Position numbers and translations under genes: made by a program. 57,533 bases of DNA, from positions 1 through 57,533 of the forward strand of contig JAOKCF010000011.1 of NCBI GenBank assembly GCA_028245195.1, given 5' to 3'. This document shows positions 25,063 through 34,080 of this stretch, piece after piece (positions within the stretch are counted from its first letter, which is position 1; every line of letters begins with the position of its first letter). Origin of the DNA: Vicingaceae bacterium (lineage in GTDB: Bacteria; Bacteroidota; Bacteroidia; Flavobacteriales_E; Vicingaceae). The notes beneath the pieces are model-generated. The model was given only the letters and a program-made list of their open reading frames with translations. It made no database searches and had not been told where the DNA came from.

Positions 25063-25638
25063 TTAGGCTTTAAGAAATTTAATCAAACTACTTACTGCCA
25101 AACCTCTATGGCTAATTTCATTTTTCACTGCTATACTCAATTGGGCAAAAGTTTCTTGATAACCTTCTGGACGAAAAATTGGATCATACCCAAATCCTCC
25201 TTCGCCAATTTTGTTCTTTAAAATATCTCCCTTGCAAACCCCTTCAAAATGGTGTTCCTTGCCAATTTTGTCAATGTATGCAATTGCTGTTCTAAATTGA
25301 GCTTTTCTATTCCCTTGCCCTTTTAATTTAGAAAGCACCAAGTCTATATTTTTTTCAAACGACTTTTCTGGTCCGCCATAACGCGCTGAATATACGCCGG
25401 GCTCACCATTTAGAGACTCTATTTCAAGTCCAGTATCGTCTGCAAAACACGCTTTTCCAAACTTTTGGTAAACAAATCGAGCCTTTTGCAACGCATTCCC
25501 TTCCAATGTTTCTTGTGTTTCTTCTAATTCTTCTAAAAAGTTTAAATCCAAAAGAGATTCAATAGCATGTGATTCCCCAATTTGATTTTGAATTTCAAGT
25601 ACTTTATTAGGGTTTTGTGTGGCGAAAATGATGTGCAT
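25063..25638 (-). CDS. rdgB: Non-canonical purine NTP pyrophosphatase (RdgB/HAM1)
   Basis: 191 residues. Motifs: FATQNPNKVLEIQ at the N-terminus for nucleotide and metal binding, FADDTGLEIESLNGEPG with the catalytic acidic residues, GFGYDPIF and a late SHRGLA. It hydrolyses dITP, ITP and XTP to monophosphates, keeping these bases out of DNA and RNA. It heads an operon with ppi, DUF3127 and the YdjM-like gene and is divergent from the aminotransferase gene. Confidence 0.95.
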   Translation of the reverse strand: MHIIFATQNPNKVLEIQNQIGESHAIESLLDLNFLEELEETQETLEGNALQKARFVYQKFGKACFADDTGLEIESLNGEPGVYSARYGGPEKSFEKNIDLVLSKLKGQGNRKAQFRTAIAYIDKIGKEHHFEGVCKGDILKNKIGEGGFGYDPIFRPEGYQETFAQLSIAVKNEISHRGLAVSSLIKFLKA

Positions 25639-25738
25639 GAATAAGTATTAAATGTGAACACAAAATTAAATAGATTTGTCAATTGCTGTAAGATTCATTA
25701 TCCTTTGTTTTTGGAGATGAATAAATATCGAAAGTGTA

Positions 25739-26872
25739 ATGAATATTCCATTTAATAAACCATTTCTAACTGGGAGAGAAACCCACTATATTAAAGAGGC
25801 GGTGAACAGTCAAAAAATTTCTGGAAATGGAATATTTACTAAAAAATGTCAGCATCTTTTTGAGCATAAATATGGAATAAAAAAGGCTCTTTTATCAACC
25901 TCTTGCACAGACGCATTAGAAATGGCCGCTATTCTAATTAACATTAATGAAGGTGACGAAGTCATTATGCCTTCTTATACTTTTGTTTCTACGGCAAATG
26001 CATTTGTTCTTCGAGGGGCAAAAATTGTCTTCTGCGATAGTAGACGTGATCATCCGGGAATTGATGAAACGAAAATTGAAAGTCTCATTACCTTAAATAC
26101 AAAAGCCATTGTTCCAGTTCATTACGCAGGTGTCGCTTGCGATATGGACCAAATAATGAAATTGTCAAAAAAATATAACCTATTCGTTATTGAAGATGCA
26201 GCGCAAGCAATTGATAGTTACTTCACATTTCCTGACGGAACTACAAAAGCTCTTGGCTCGATAGGTCACCTAGCAACTTTCTCGTTTCATGAAACAAAAA
26301 ATATTATTTCCGGAGAAGGAGGGCTACTTGCAATAAATGATGAACAGTTCATTGAAAGGGCTGAGATAATTTGGGAAAAAGGAACTAATCGATGTGCTTT
26401 TTTTCGGGGTGAAATAAATGAATACAGCTGGGTAGATGTTGGATCTTCTTTTTTACCTTCAGAAATTACAGCGGCATTCTTGTGGGCCCAGTTAGAAAAA
26501 ATAGATACCATCCAAAACAAACGAAAAAACATTTGGAATACTTATGAGACTAAATTAAAAGGCAAATCGAAGGAATTTCGAACTGCAATAATTCCATCAT
26601 TTGCTCACAATAATAGCCATATGTTCTATTTATTATTCGAGAATCATATAACGAGACAAGAGGTAATTCTTCGACTTAAGAAAAAAGGAATATTGGCAAT
26701 ATTTCATTACATCCCGCTACACTCAAGCCCATTCTTTGAGAAAAAGTACGAAGGCCTGCCATTACCTCATTGTGATTTATATTCCAAAAATATATTGCGA
26801 TTACCTTTCTTCAACTCTTTAAAAAAACAGGACCAACAAAAGGTAATAAACGCGCTATTGGAGAATAACTGA
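25739..26872 (+). CDS. WecE-like sugar aminotransferase (dTDP-4-amino-4,6-dideoxygalactose transaminase)
   Basis: 377-residue DegT/DnrJ/EryC1-type PLP enzyme. IPFNKPFLTGRE opens it, STSCTDALEMAA binds the cofactor phosphate, IEDAAQAID carries the PLP-facing Asp, and SFHETKN (183-188) places the Schiff-base Lys at 187. These fit the WecE/RffA/FcnA subgroup that makes 4-amino-fucose for cell-surface glycans. It is a lone gene here: what follows downstream is debris, including the tail of a polytopic membrane protein, suggesting that the rest of a glycan locus was lost. Reaction assigned by family only. Confidence 0.85.
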   Translation: MNIPFNKPFLTGRETHYIKEAVNSQKISGNGIFTKKCQHLFEHKYGIKKALLSTSCTDALEMAAILININEGDEVIMPSYTFVSTANAFVLRGAKIVFCDSRRDHPGIDETKIESLITLNTKAIVPVHYAGVACDMDQIMKLSKKYNLFVIEDAAQAIDSYFTFPDGTTKALGSIGHLATFSFHETKNIISGEGGLLAINDEQFIERAEIIWEKGTNRCAFFRGEINEYSWVDVGSSFLPSEITAAFLWAQLEKIDTIQNKRKNIWNTYETKLKGKSKEFRTAIIPSFAHNNSHMFYLLFENHITRQEVILRLKKKGILAIFHYIPLHSSPFFEKKYEGLPLPHCDLYSKNILRLPFFNSLKKQDQQKVINALLENN

Positions 26873-26874
26873 AC

Positions 26875-27891
26875 CTATTCTACAAGAAACTTTCCTGTTT
26901 TTTCAGTTCTATTAAAAGTGAAAGTATAAAGGTACAGACCACTTTCAAAACTACTCAGGACAATGACCGAGTTGTAATAGTCTTCTTGTTGAAATTCATC
27001 AATGAAGAGTCCTATTTCTCTGCCCAATACATCTAAAATTGAAAGCTTTACCATTCCATCATCCAATAAAGTAAACTGTAAATGTAAGTCAGCTTACACC
27101 GGATTAGGATATAGTTTAAGAATAAGCTCGTTATTAAAACCTAGTTCGCAAAGTTGATTATTTGTTGCAATCGAATCTATTTCACCATTAACTGAAAGAA
27201 TTCGGACACAAACAAAATCTATTTTTTTACCAGCATCCGGTATAAAAGTTGAACCAAACGTGAATCCATCATTTCGCCCTGAATATATTTTTATTGTAAA
27301 GGTTTCTCTAAATTCAAATTCATTATTCAACTCAACTACCATAGTAATTTCATCGATGGTATTATACCCAGAATTATTTATTTGTGTGGAAACCTAAATA
27401 TCTCCAAGGGCATTTTCAGTTAAGAATACTTTAAGCAAATTCGCATCAATATACTTCATCAAAACGTTTAGCTGCTGTTTTATGCTATCTGAGCATCCTA
27501 CTATTGAAGTAGCTGTTAAGTTCAATCTATAAGTACAGGAATGCATATAATTAAAGCTTGGAACGAGTTTATTAGAAGTGGCTCCATCGCCTGAGCTCCA
27601 GAAGTAAGTACTTGCATTTGTTGTATTATTTTTTATATCAACAGAGAATGGTATTACTGTGTTATTATTTAATACCTCAAATGCCACATTCAGTTTCTCG
27701 TTGATTACATTAATTCTTGAAGTCGTATCCGTGCAAGATTTATCTGGTTCTACTAGAAGTTCTAACCTGTAATTCCCAGCTTCCTTCCTTCCAAATTTAG
27801 GTTCTCGTAGTCGAAAGGTATCTATTTTATCTAATACATATTGATATCGAATTATAGAATCATTTGAAACAGTAGTATTAACCATCTCAAT
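26875..27891 (-). pseudogene. C-terminal remnant of a PKD-domain protein with T9SS sorting signal, broken
   Basis: One minus-strand frame carries, in order, a PKD-like region (FWSSGDGATSNK, CTYRLNLTAT), a stop (TAG at 27396-27394), a fibronectin-like stretch, the sorting-domain start LYPNPV, a stop (TAA at 27096-27094) and the rest of the Type A C-terminal domain (ADLHLQFTLL, LDVLGREIGLF, TGKFLVE). There is no frameshift. The frame is closed at its 5' end by TAA at 27894, with no start or signal peptide, so the gene's front is deleted. The original was a large secreted, surface-attached protein exported by the Type IX system. Confidence 0.85.
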
Positions 27892-27900
27892 TTAATTATA

Positions 27901-28080
27901 ATAAACAGAAAAATTAGGGCTTTCATGCTTATCCCCGTAATATTTGGAGTTACTGTTGGACTGACATCTTACAATTTCGGAGCCCTTTCTCGATATAAAA
28001 TTCCAGCTTTGCCATTTTTCATTGCATCGCTAGCAATTATTTATTACTTAGGATATTTGAAGCCAAAACAATTAAAGTAA
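27901..28080 (+). pseudogene. C-terminal remnant of a polytopic membrane protein
   Basis: A plus-strand frame open from 27868 to TAA at 28080. From about 27904 it reads like the tail of an inner-membrane protein: two hydrophobic helices around TSYNFGALSRYKIPALPF and a basic end KPKQLK. Such N-[FY]-G...RYK-x-P tails are common in glycan-polymerase or glycosyltransferase membrane proteins, but 50 residues are too few for a firm family. An internal ATG at 27925 exists, yet no family-like N-terminus. It abuts the sorting-domain remnant on the other strand. Confidence 0.55.
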
Positions 28081-28248
28081 AAACTATTAAGTAAACGTGA
28101 TTGGTATATTCATCTGTTTATTACCAGACGTTTTGTGTTAAAAGTCAATGTAAACACTTGCCTTATAGTATTAATTACCAAAAGAATACTTTATTTTTTG
28201 TTAATAAAATTTATCTAACTAATTAAACAGTATTCCCAAAATCGCTGT

Positions 28249-28256
28249 TAACTTTG
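28249..28256 (+). promoter_or_regulatory. -7 box of pckA
   Basis: TAACTTTG is an exact match to the TAnnTTTG -7 consensus, 94 bases before the pckA ATG. No TTTG is found at standard -33 spacing, which may mean an activator is needed. Confidence 0.5.
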
Positions 28257-28274
28257 TATTAATTAATAATAAAT

Positions 28275-28312
28275 AACGAAAGTACATTGTTAAGAACGAA
28301 AGTGCATTGTTA
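28275..28312 (+). repeat. Two-copy direct repeat in the pckA leader
   Basis: AACGAAAGTACATTGTTA at 28275-28292 and AACGAAAGTGCATTGTTA at 28295-28312: 17 of 18 bases the same, period 20. Given the -7 box at 28249, transcription would begin near 28262, placing both copies in the leader RNA. They could bind a regulator on one face of the helix (20 bases is about two turns) or act in RNA. Confidence 0.7.
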
Positions 28313-28350
28313 CCTCACATTTTCGGAGTTATAATTCAAAAACAAATTTT

Positions 28351-29964
28351 ATGAACGAGTACGGAAGAAAAGCAGAAAATGCTTCTATTTCTACGTTAGG
28401 TTTAAGCAATGTTGTCGCGGCACATTGGAACTTGGAACCAGCACAATTAATTGAAGAAACAATAGTTCGTGGCGAGGGTGTTTTAACGGATACCGGAGCA
28501 CTAGCATTAGATACTGGCGAATTTACAGGACGTTCACCTAAAGATCGTTTTATTGTGGAAGATGAAATCACCAAAGATGCAGTGTGGTGGGGCGGTATCA
28601 ACATCAAATTTGATGCTGATAAATTCGATGCCCTAAACAATAGAGTTACTTCATACCTATCCGGCAAAGAAGTATACGTAAGAGATGTTTCTGCTTGTTC
28701 ATCAGACAAGTACAAATTAAATTTGAGATTAGTTTCTGAATTCCCTTATTCTAGTCTTTTCGCTTCTAACATGTTCTTAAGGCTTTCTGAAGAAGAAATA
28801 GCAAATTTTGAAGCGGAATGGAATATCATTTGCGCTCCTGGATTTATGGCTGACCCTGAAGTTGACGGCACTCGTCAACACAATTTCGCTGTAATGAATT
28901 TCTCTAAGAAATTACTTTTAATTGGAGGAACTGGTTACACAGGTGAAATCAAGAAAGGTATTTTTTCCGCACTAAATTTCATTTTACCACACCAAAAGAA
29001 TGTGCTTTCAATGCATTGTTCCGCAAATGTTGGACAAAATGGAGATACTGCTGTTTTCTTTGGCCTTTCGGGTACAGGAAAAACGACACTCTCTTCTGAT
29101 CCAAACAGAAGGTTAATTGGAGACGATGAGCACGGTTGGGATGATGATTCTGTTTTCAATTTTGAAGGCGGCTGTTACGCTAAAACAATTGATCTGAAAG
29201 AAGAAAATGAACCTCAAATCTTCAATGCTATCAAATTTGGAGCAATGTTGGAAAACATTAATTTCAAAGATGGTACAACTGAAGTAGATTATGAGAATAG
29301 CGAAAAGACTCAAAATACTCGAGTATCTTATCCTATCCACCACATTGATAACATCCAGCCAGGTTCAATTGGTCCAGCTCCTAAAAACATCTTCTTTTTA
29401 ACAGCAGATGCTTACGGTGTTTTACCTCCAATATCCAAATTGACTCCTGGTCAAGCGATGTACCACTTTATTTCAGGTTACACTGCTAAAGTAGCCGGAA
29501 CTGAAGCAGGCGTAACTGAACCACAAATAGCCTTTTCAGCATGTTTCGGAGCGCCTTTTATGCCATTACACCCAACAAAGTATGCTGAGATGTTAGGTTC
29601 TAAAATGGCAAAAAGCAATGTTAATGTTTGGTTGATCAATACAGGTTGGTCAGGAGGCGTTTATGGAACAGGATCTAGAATAAAATTAAAATACACTCGT
29701 GCAATGATTACTGCAGCTCTAACGGGAAAGCTAAATGATGTAGATTTTACAAATCATGAAATTTTCGGATTAGCAATGCCAAATTCTTGTGAAGACGTTC
29801 CAACAGAAATATTAAATCCTAAGAATACTTGGTCTGATAACAATTTATATGATTCTAAAGCTAATAAATTAGCTGAGTCCTTTGTAAATAATTTTAAACA
29901 ATTCGAAGAGTATGCAAATGAAGAAATAATGAGCGCTGCTCCTAAAGTTTCTCAAGAAGCGTAA
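28351..29964 (+). CDS. pckA: Phosphoenolpyruvate carboxykinase (ATP)
   Basis: 537 residues, normal length. GRSPKDRF (60-67) binds oxaloacetate, the P-loop GLSGTGKTT is at 238-246, followed by the metal-binding DDEHGWDDDS, and NTGWSGG with GSRIKL for ATP. It converts oxaloacetate to PEP with ATP, the entry to gluconeogenesis. The gene stands alone: a leader with a repeated element upstream and a strong terminator downstream, which suggests its own control by carbon source. Confidence 0.97.
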   Translation: MNEYGRKAENASISTLGLSNVVAAHWNLEPAQLIEETIVRGEGVLTDTGALALDTGEFTGRSPKDRFIVEDEITKDAVWWGGINIKFDADKFDALNNRVTSYLSGKEVYVRDVSACSSDKYKLNLRLVSEFPYSSLFASNMFLRLSEEEIANFEAEWNIICAPGFMADPEVDGTRQHNFAVMNFSKKLLLIGGTGYTGEIKKGIFSALNFILPHQKNVLSMHCSANVGQNGDTAVFFGLSGTGKTTLSSDPNRRLIGDDEHGWDDDSVFNFEGGCYAKTIDLKEENEPQIFNAIKFGAMLENINFKDGTTEVDYENSEKTQNTRVSYPIHHIDNIQPGSIGPAPKNIFFLTADAYGVLPPISKLTPGQAMYHFISGYTAKVAGTEAGVTEPQIAFSACFGAPFMPLHPTKYAEMLGSKMAKSNVNVWLINTGWSGGVYGTGSRIKLKYTRAMITAALTGKLNDVDFTNHEIFGLAMPNSCEDVPTEILNPKNTWSDNNLYDSKANKLAESFVNNFKQFEEYANEEIMSAAPKVSQEA

Positions 29965-29988
29965 CCAAATAAATTTTAACTTTGAAAT

Positions 29989-30018
29989 CGTTCCGATAAT
30001 TATCGGAACGGTTTTTTT
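29989..30018 (+). terminator. Rho-independent terminator of pckA
   Basis: Perfect 22-base palindrome CGTTCCGATAATTATCGGAACG at 29989-30010, then G and seven T. Ends 19 bases before the lplA start. Confidence 0.93.
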
Positions 30019-30036
30019 ATTTTATATCACTTCGCC

Positions 30037-31017
30037 ATGCTTTGTATTCACCACCATTCCACAGACCCTTATTTTAATATAGCCACAGACGAATTCATTT
30101 TTAAGAATTTAAAAGAAGATTGTTTCATGCTTTGGAGAAACGACAATGCGATAATTGTTGGAAAACATCAAAATACAATGGCAGAAATTAATGTCGACTT
30201 TGTAAAGGAAAAAGACATTAAAGTAGTCAGAAGACTTTCGGGTGGTGGAGCGGTTTATCATGATTTAGGCAACCTCAACTTCTCATTTACTAGAACTGGT
30301 GAGAATACCGAAGTAGTAGATTTCGAAAGATATACAAAGCCTATAATAGATGTGTTGAACAATCTAGGTGTTGCGGCAAAATTTGAAGGTCGAAATGATT
30401 TAACTATTGATGGGAAAAAGTTTTCAGGAAACGCAGAACATGTATTCAAAAACAAAGTTTTACATCATGGAACTATTCTTTACTCTTCTCAAATAAAAGA
30501 TGTAAGTGGAGCCTTAAAAATCAACCCTTTAAAATATAAAGATAGAGCGGTAAAGTCTATACCTAAAAGGGTTACTAACGTGGCTGACCACATGAAGGAG
30601 CCGATGAAATTAGAAACGTTTACCCTGCGAATCATGGATCACGTTTTGGCAACTTTTCCCGATGCTAAAATATATGAGTTCACTGAAAGTGATTTAGCCC
30701 AAATTCAAAAAATTCGAGACGAAAAATATGCTACTTGGGAATGGAATTTTGGCCATTCACCAAAATACAACTTCAAGCAGGGCGCCAGAACTCTTGGGGG
30801 AACACTAGAAGTGAATCTAAAAGTAGAAAAGGGTATTATTAAAAAGGCTAAATTCTTCGGTGATTTTTTCGGAGTAGCTGATGTCAAGGAAGTTGAACAA
30901 GTATTGGAAGGTTGCAAACATTCCCAAGACGAGGTTCGCACTGTTTTAGCAAAATTTGATTTAAAAAAGTACTTTCATAAAATGTCTGCAGCAGACGTTA
31001 TGGCTGTATTTTTTTAA
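30037..31017 (+). CDS. lplA: Lipoate--protein ligase
   Basis: 326 residues. The lipoate/AMP pocket motif RRLSGGGAVYHD is at 65-76 and GKKFSGNAE near residue 127-135 supplies the conserved Lys. The C-terminal 80 residues form the accessory domain (GARTLGGTLEVNL). It attaches lipoate to E2 and GcvH proteins. It overlaps the stop of the convergent E1 dehydrogenase gene by four bases; that enzyme works with a lipoylated E2, so the pairing may be functional. Confidence 0.93.
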   Translation: MLCIHHHSTDPYFNIATDEFIFKNLKEDCFMLWRNDNAIIVGKHQNTMAEINVDFVKEKDIKVVRRLSGGGAVYHDLGNLNFSFTRTGENTEVVDFERYTKPIIDVLNNLGVAAKFEGRNDLTIDGKKFSGNAEHVFKNKVLHHGTILYSSQIKDVSGALKINPLKYKDRAVKSIPKRVTNVADHMKEPMKLETFTLRIMDHVLATFPDAKIYEFTESDLAQIQKIRDEKYATWEWNFGHSPKYNFKQGARTLGGTLEVNLKVEKGIIKKAKFFGDFFGVADVKEVEQVLEGCKHSQDEVRTVLAKFDLKKYFHKMSAADVMAVFF

Positions 31018-32987
31018 TACGCTAACAACTCCTCCACAGCTTTTTCTAATCGCTGTTGTGGTAAAAAGTTCGCTTCCAAATTAGGGTGAAAAGGAACAGC
31101 TGTATCTAAAGATGCTAAACGTTTAACCGGAGCATCTAAATACTCAAAGCAATGTTCTGCAATTTCTGAAGCTAATTCACCTCCTATTCCGCCGAAGAGA
31201 GTGTCTTCATGTAGTAAAATCACTTTACCAGTTTTTTTGGCAGATTTAAAAACACTGTCCCAATCCAAAGGCACCAACGTTCTTAAATCCAAGATATCTG
31301 CGGAAATACCTTTTTCATCTACCAAGTTCTTAGCCCAATGAACACCCATTCCGTAGGTTATCATAGAAAGTTGGGTACCTTCAGTAACTAGTTTTGCTTG
31401 TCCAAAAGGCAAATTATAATATCCAACTGGTACTTCTTCAGTAGTACTCCGATAAAGTGCTTTATGCTCAAATACCATTACTGGGTTAGGGTCTTCAAAA
31501 GCGGTTAATAACAAACCTTTTGCATCATAAGCATTAGAAGGATAAGCAATTTTTAAACCTGGAATGTGAGCGAACCATGCTTCGTTACTTTGTGAATGAA
31601 AAGGACCTGCAGCAACTCCTGCACCTGTTGGCATTCTAACTACTACATCTGCATTTTGACCCCATCGCCAATGAATTTTTGCTAGGTTATTTACAATCTG
31701 ATTGAATCCTTCTGTAACAAAGTCCGCAAATTGCATCTCCATCATAGCTTTAAAGCCATTGATAGATAACCCTAAAGCACTGCCCACAATAGCAGCTTCG
31801 CAAAGTGGTGTGTTTCTTACTCTTGATTTCCCATATTTCGTTACTAATCCATCGGTTGCCTTAAAAACTCCTCCGTACTCTGCAATGTCCTGCCCCATCA
31901 GAATAAGGTTATGGTGTTTCGCCATAGCTAAATCGATTGCATCTGCTATGCTATCAATCATTCTCATTTCTTTCACCTCAGCAGCCGGACTTACCGGTGA
32001 ATAATCAAAATCAGCATAAATGTCCTTCAACTCAGTTTCTGTAGAAACTTGAATGGAAGGCTCAGCATATGCTTTTTCTAAACCAAGTTCAATCTCTGCT
32101 TTGATTTCTGACCGAATTGAATCAATTGTAGAAGCGTCAAGCAAATTCTCACTGACTAAAAAGTTTTCGAAGTTGACAACTGGGTCTTTTACACTCCACT
32201 CCTCAAATAATTCGTCTGGTACATACATTGTTCCAGAAGCCTCTTCATGCCCCCTCATTCTAAAGGTTATACACTCCAATAGGATTGGTCGTTGATTCCA
32301 TTTCGTCGACTCCTTTAACTCACTCACTTTTTGATATACTTCTAGAATATTATTCCCATCCACTTGATGTGCCTCCATTCCATAGCCAATACCTTTGTCA
32401 ATGAATTGTTTGCACCTGAACTGCTCTGCACTAGGGGTAGAAAGACCATAACCATTGTTTTCGATAATGAATATGACGGGTAAATTCCAAACTGCAGCAA
32501 CGTTTAAACTTTCGTGAAAATCACCTTGACTTGTTGCTCCATCTCCTGTAAAAGCAATCGTTACTTTTTTGTTTTCTTTTAATTGATTCGCTAAAGCAAT
32601 TCCATCAGCTACTCCCAATTGAGAGCCCAGATGAGAAATCATTCCCACAATATGATGTTCATTAGACCCAAAATGAAAAGAACGATCTCTGCCTTTTGTA
32701 AACCCAGATGCCTTACCTTGAAATTGCGCGAACAATCGATGCAAATCAATACCGCGACTCGTAAAAACACCTAAGTTGCGATGCATGGGTAACATAAACT
32801 CGTCTTCTGATGCTGCTTCTGTAGCCCCAACAGAAATTGCTTCTTGCCCAATTCCCGAAAACCATTTTGAAATTTTACCTTGACGCAATAGAATCAGCAT
32901 TTTCTGCTCAATCATACGAGGTTTCAGCAATGCTGAATATAAATCAACTAACTGTTTATCAGTAAACATCTGTCTATCAAACTTCAT
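31014..32987 (-). CDS. Fused 2-oxoacid dehydrogenase E1 alpha/beta (branched-chain type)
   Basis: 657 residues with the alpha subunit (1 to about 320) and beta subunit (about 340-657) in one chain. The alpha half has the thiamine diphosphate motif from GDG (148-150) to Asn177-Asn178 and RDRSFHFGS phosphorylation-loop-like sequence; the beta half has LMGQDIAEYGGVFKATDGL, RNTPLCEAAIVGSALG and LHEDTLFGGIGGE. By similarity it decarboxylates branched-chain 2-oxoacids and passes the acyl group to lipoylated E2. No E2 or E3 gene is close. Length and fusion are normal for this phylum. Confidence 0.9.
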   Translation of the reverse strand: MKFDRQMFTDKQLVDLYSALLKPRMIEQKMLILLRQGKISKWFSGIGQEAISVGATEAASEDEFMLPMHRNLGVFTSRGIDLHRLFAQFQGKASGFTKGRDRSFHFGSNEHHIVGMISHLGSQLGVADGIALANQLKENKKVTIAFTGDGATSQGDFHESLNVAAVWNLPVIFIIENNGYGLSTPSAEQFRCKQFIDKGIGYGMEAHQVDGNNILEVYQKVSELKESTKWNQRPILLECITFRMRGHEEASGTMYVPDELFEEWSVKDPVVNFENFLVSENLLDASTIDSIRSEIKAEIELGLEKAYAEPSIQVSTETELKDIYADFDYSPVSPAAEVKEMRMIDSIADAIDLAMAKHHNLILMGQDIAEYGGVFKATDGLVTKYGKSRVRNTPLCEAAIVGSALGLSINGFKAMMEMQFADFVTEGFNQIVNNLAKIHWRWGQNADVVVRMPTGAGVAAGPFHSQSNEAWFAHIPGLKIAYPSNAYDAKGLLLTAFEDPNPVMVFEHKALYRSTTEEVPVGYYNLPFGQAKLVTEGTQLSMITYGMGVHWAKNLVDEKGISADILDLRTLVPLDWDSVFKSAKKTGKVILLHEDTLFGGIGGELASEIAEHCFEYLDAPVKRLASLDTAVPFHPNLEANFLPQQRLEKAVEELLAY

Positions 32988-33077
32988 ACTTAATCTGGTC
33001 TTTTAAGTGCATCAACAATGGCAAATTTATTTGAATTTCGCTAACTTTAAACAATCTTAAAACGGACTTATTAACAG

Positions 33078-33230
33078 ATGAACTGGCAAGAAATAATCGT
33101 GACAATCTTAATGCTCTTAGCAGTTACCTATTTGGTCCGATATTTCTATTTACAGACCAAGTCTCACAAATGCGATGATTGTGGATTAATGGATATGAAA
33201 AAGAAAGGACGTTTTACTAAAGTAAAATAG
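33078..33230 (+). CDS. Small Cys-rich membrane protein (FeoB-associated type)
   Basis: 50 residues: MNWQEIIVTI opens a single transmembrane helix (about 5-23), followed by CDDCGL and a basic tail. The helix-CxxCGL layout matches the FeoB-associated Cys-rich membrane protein family (PF12669-like). No feoA or feoB gene is within the window, so here it is separated from the usual partner. It is divergent from the E1 gene. Confidence 0.72.
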   Translation: MNWQEIIVTILMLLAVTYLVRYFYLQTKSHKCDDCGLMDMKKKGRFTKVK

Positions 33231-33311
33231 CCTACATATTTGAGACATTAGTTTGTATTACAAAGAGACCCTTTTCTACTTCTATTTATTGGCCCACTTT
33301 CGGGCTTCAGG

Positions 33312-34079
33312 TCAATATTCTAAAATATCAGCAATTCTTCTCTCGTCACTTGGGTGCGTGCTCATAAACTCCGGTGGCGCTTGTCCGTCTCCTTTCGCTG
33401 TTGACATCCGTTTCCAGAACTCCGCTGCTGTAGCTGGCTCATATCCCGCCATCGTCATAAAAACCAATCCCAATTTATCAGCATCTGATTCATTGTTTCT
33501 AGAAAATTTTAGTAATCCTAATTGAGATCCTACCCCAAATGACTGGTTAAAAATAGCTTGAACAGCAGGTGTAGAACCACTCGTTCCAATCTGCCCAAGG
33601 GCCACAACTCCTTGCGCTAACATTCCTTGGCTCATTCTTTCATTTCCATGTCTAGCAGTTGCGTGGGCTACCTCATGCCTCATTACTAAAGCAATTTCAT
33701 CTTCTCCTGCACAGATTGGCAAGATACCAGTGTAAAACATTACTTTCCCTCTAGGCATGCACCATGCATTTACTGTATTTTCAACAGCTAAGTTAAATTC
33801 CCATTCAAATTCCTTTAATCGATCCTTGTAGCCGTTATTCGCTAAATACCTGCTTACTGCAGAAGATATATTAACCCCAACTTTTTTCATCAACATTGTT
33901 CTTGGGACAGATTCAGGAACAATTTTTGCCGTTGATTCCACTTCAGAATATTGTGTAAAGCTCAGTGTTTGCAGTTGGCCAGTATTTACCATTTTCAATT
34001 GCTTCCTACCTTTAATGGGCACTGTAGCACATTGAACAAAAAACACAATGAACGCAAATGCAATTATTTATTTTTTCAT
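33312..34079 (-). CDS. M48 family metalloprotease lipoprotein, stop at codon 4 of the natural frame
   Basis: The protease domain is intact: RHEVAH (His124, Glu125, His128 counted from GTG 34046) and NNESDAD (Glu186) form the zinc site, with FMSTHPSDERR at the end. The natural start is ATG at 34079, one base after the clpS stop, and reads Met-Lys-Lys then TAA (34070-34068), then an in-frame signal peptide and lipobox (IIAFAFIVFFVQC). So the lipoprotein signal is split from its start by one stop codon. GTG at 34046 would leave only five residues before the Cys and no usable signal. Either the gene is freshly broken, the stop is read through, or a base is wrong in the assembly. Confidence 0.85.
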
Positions 34080-34080
34080 A

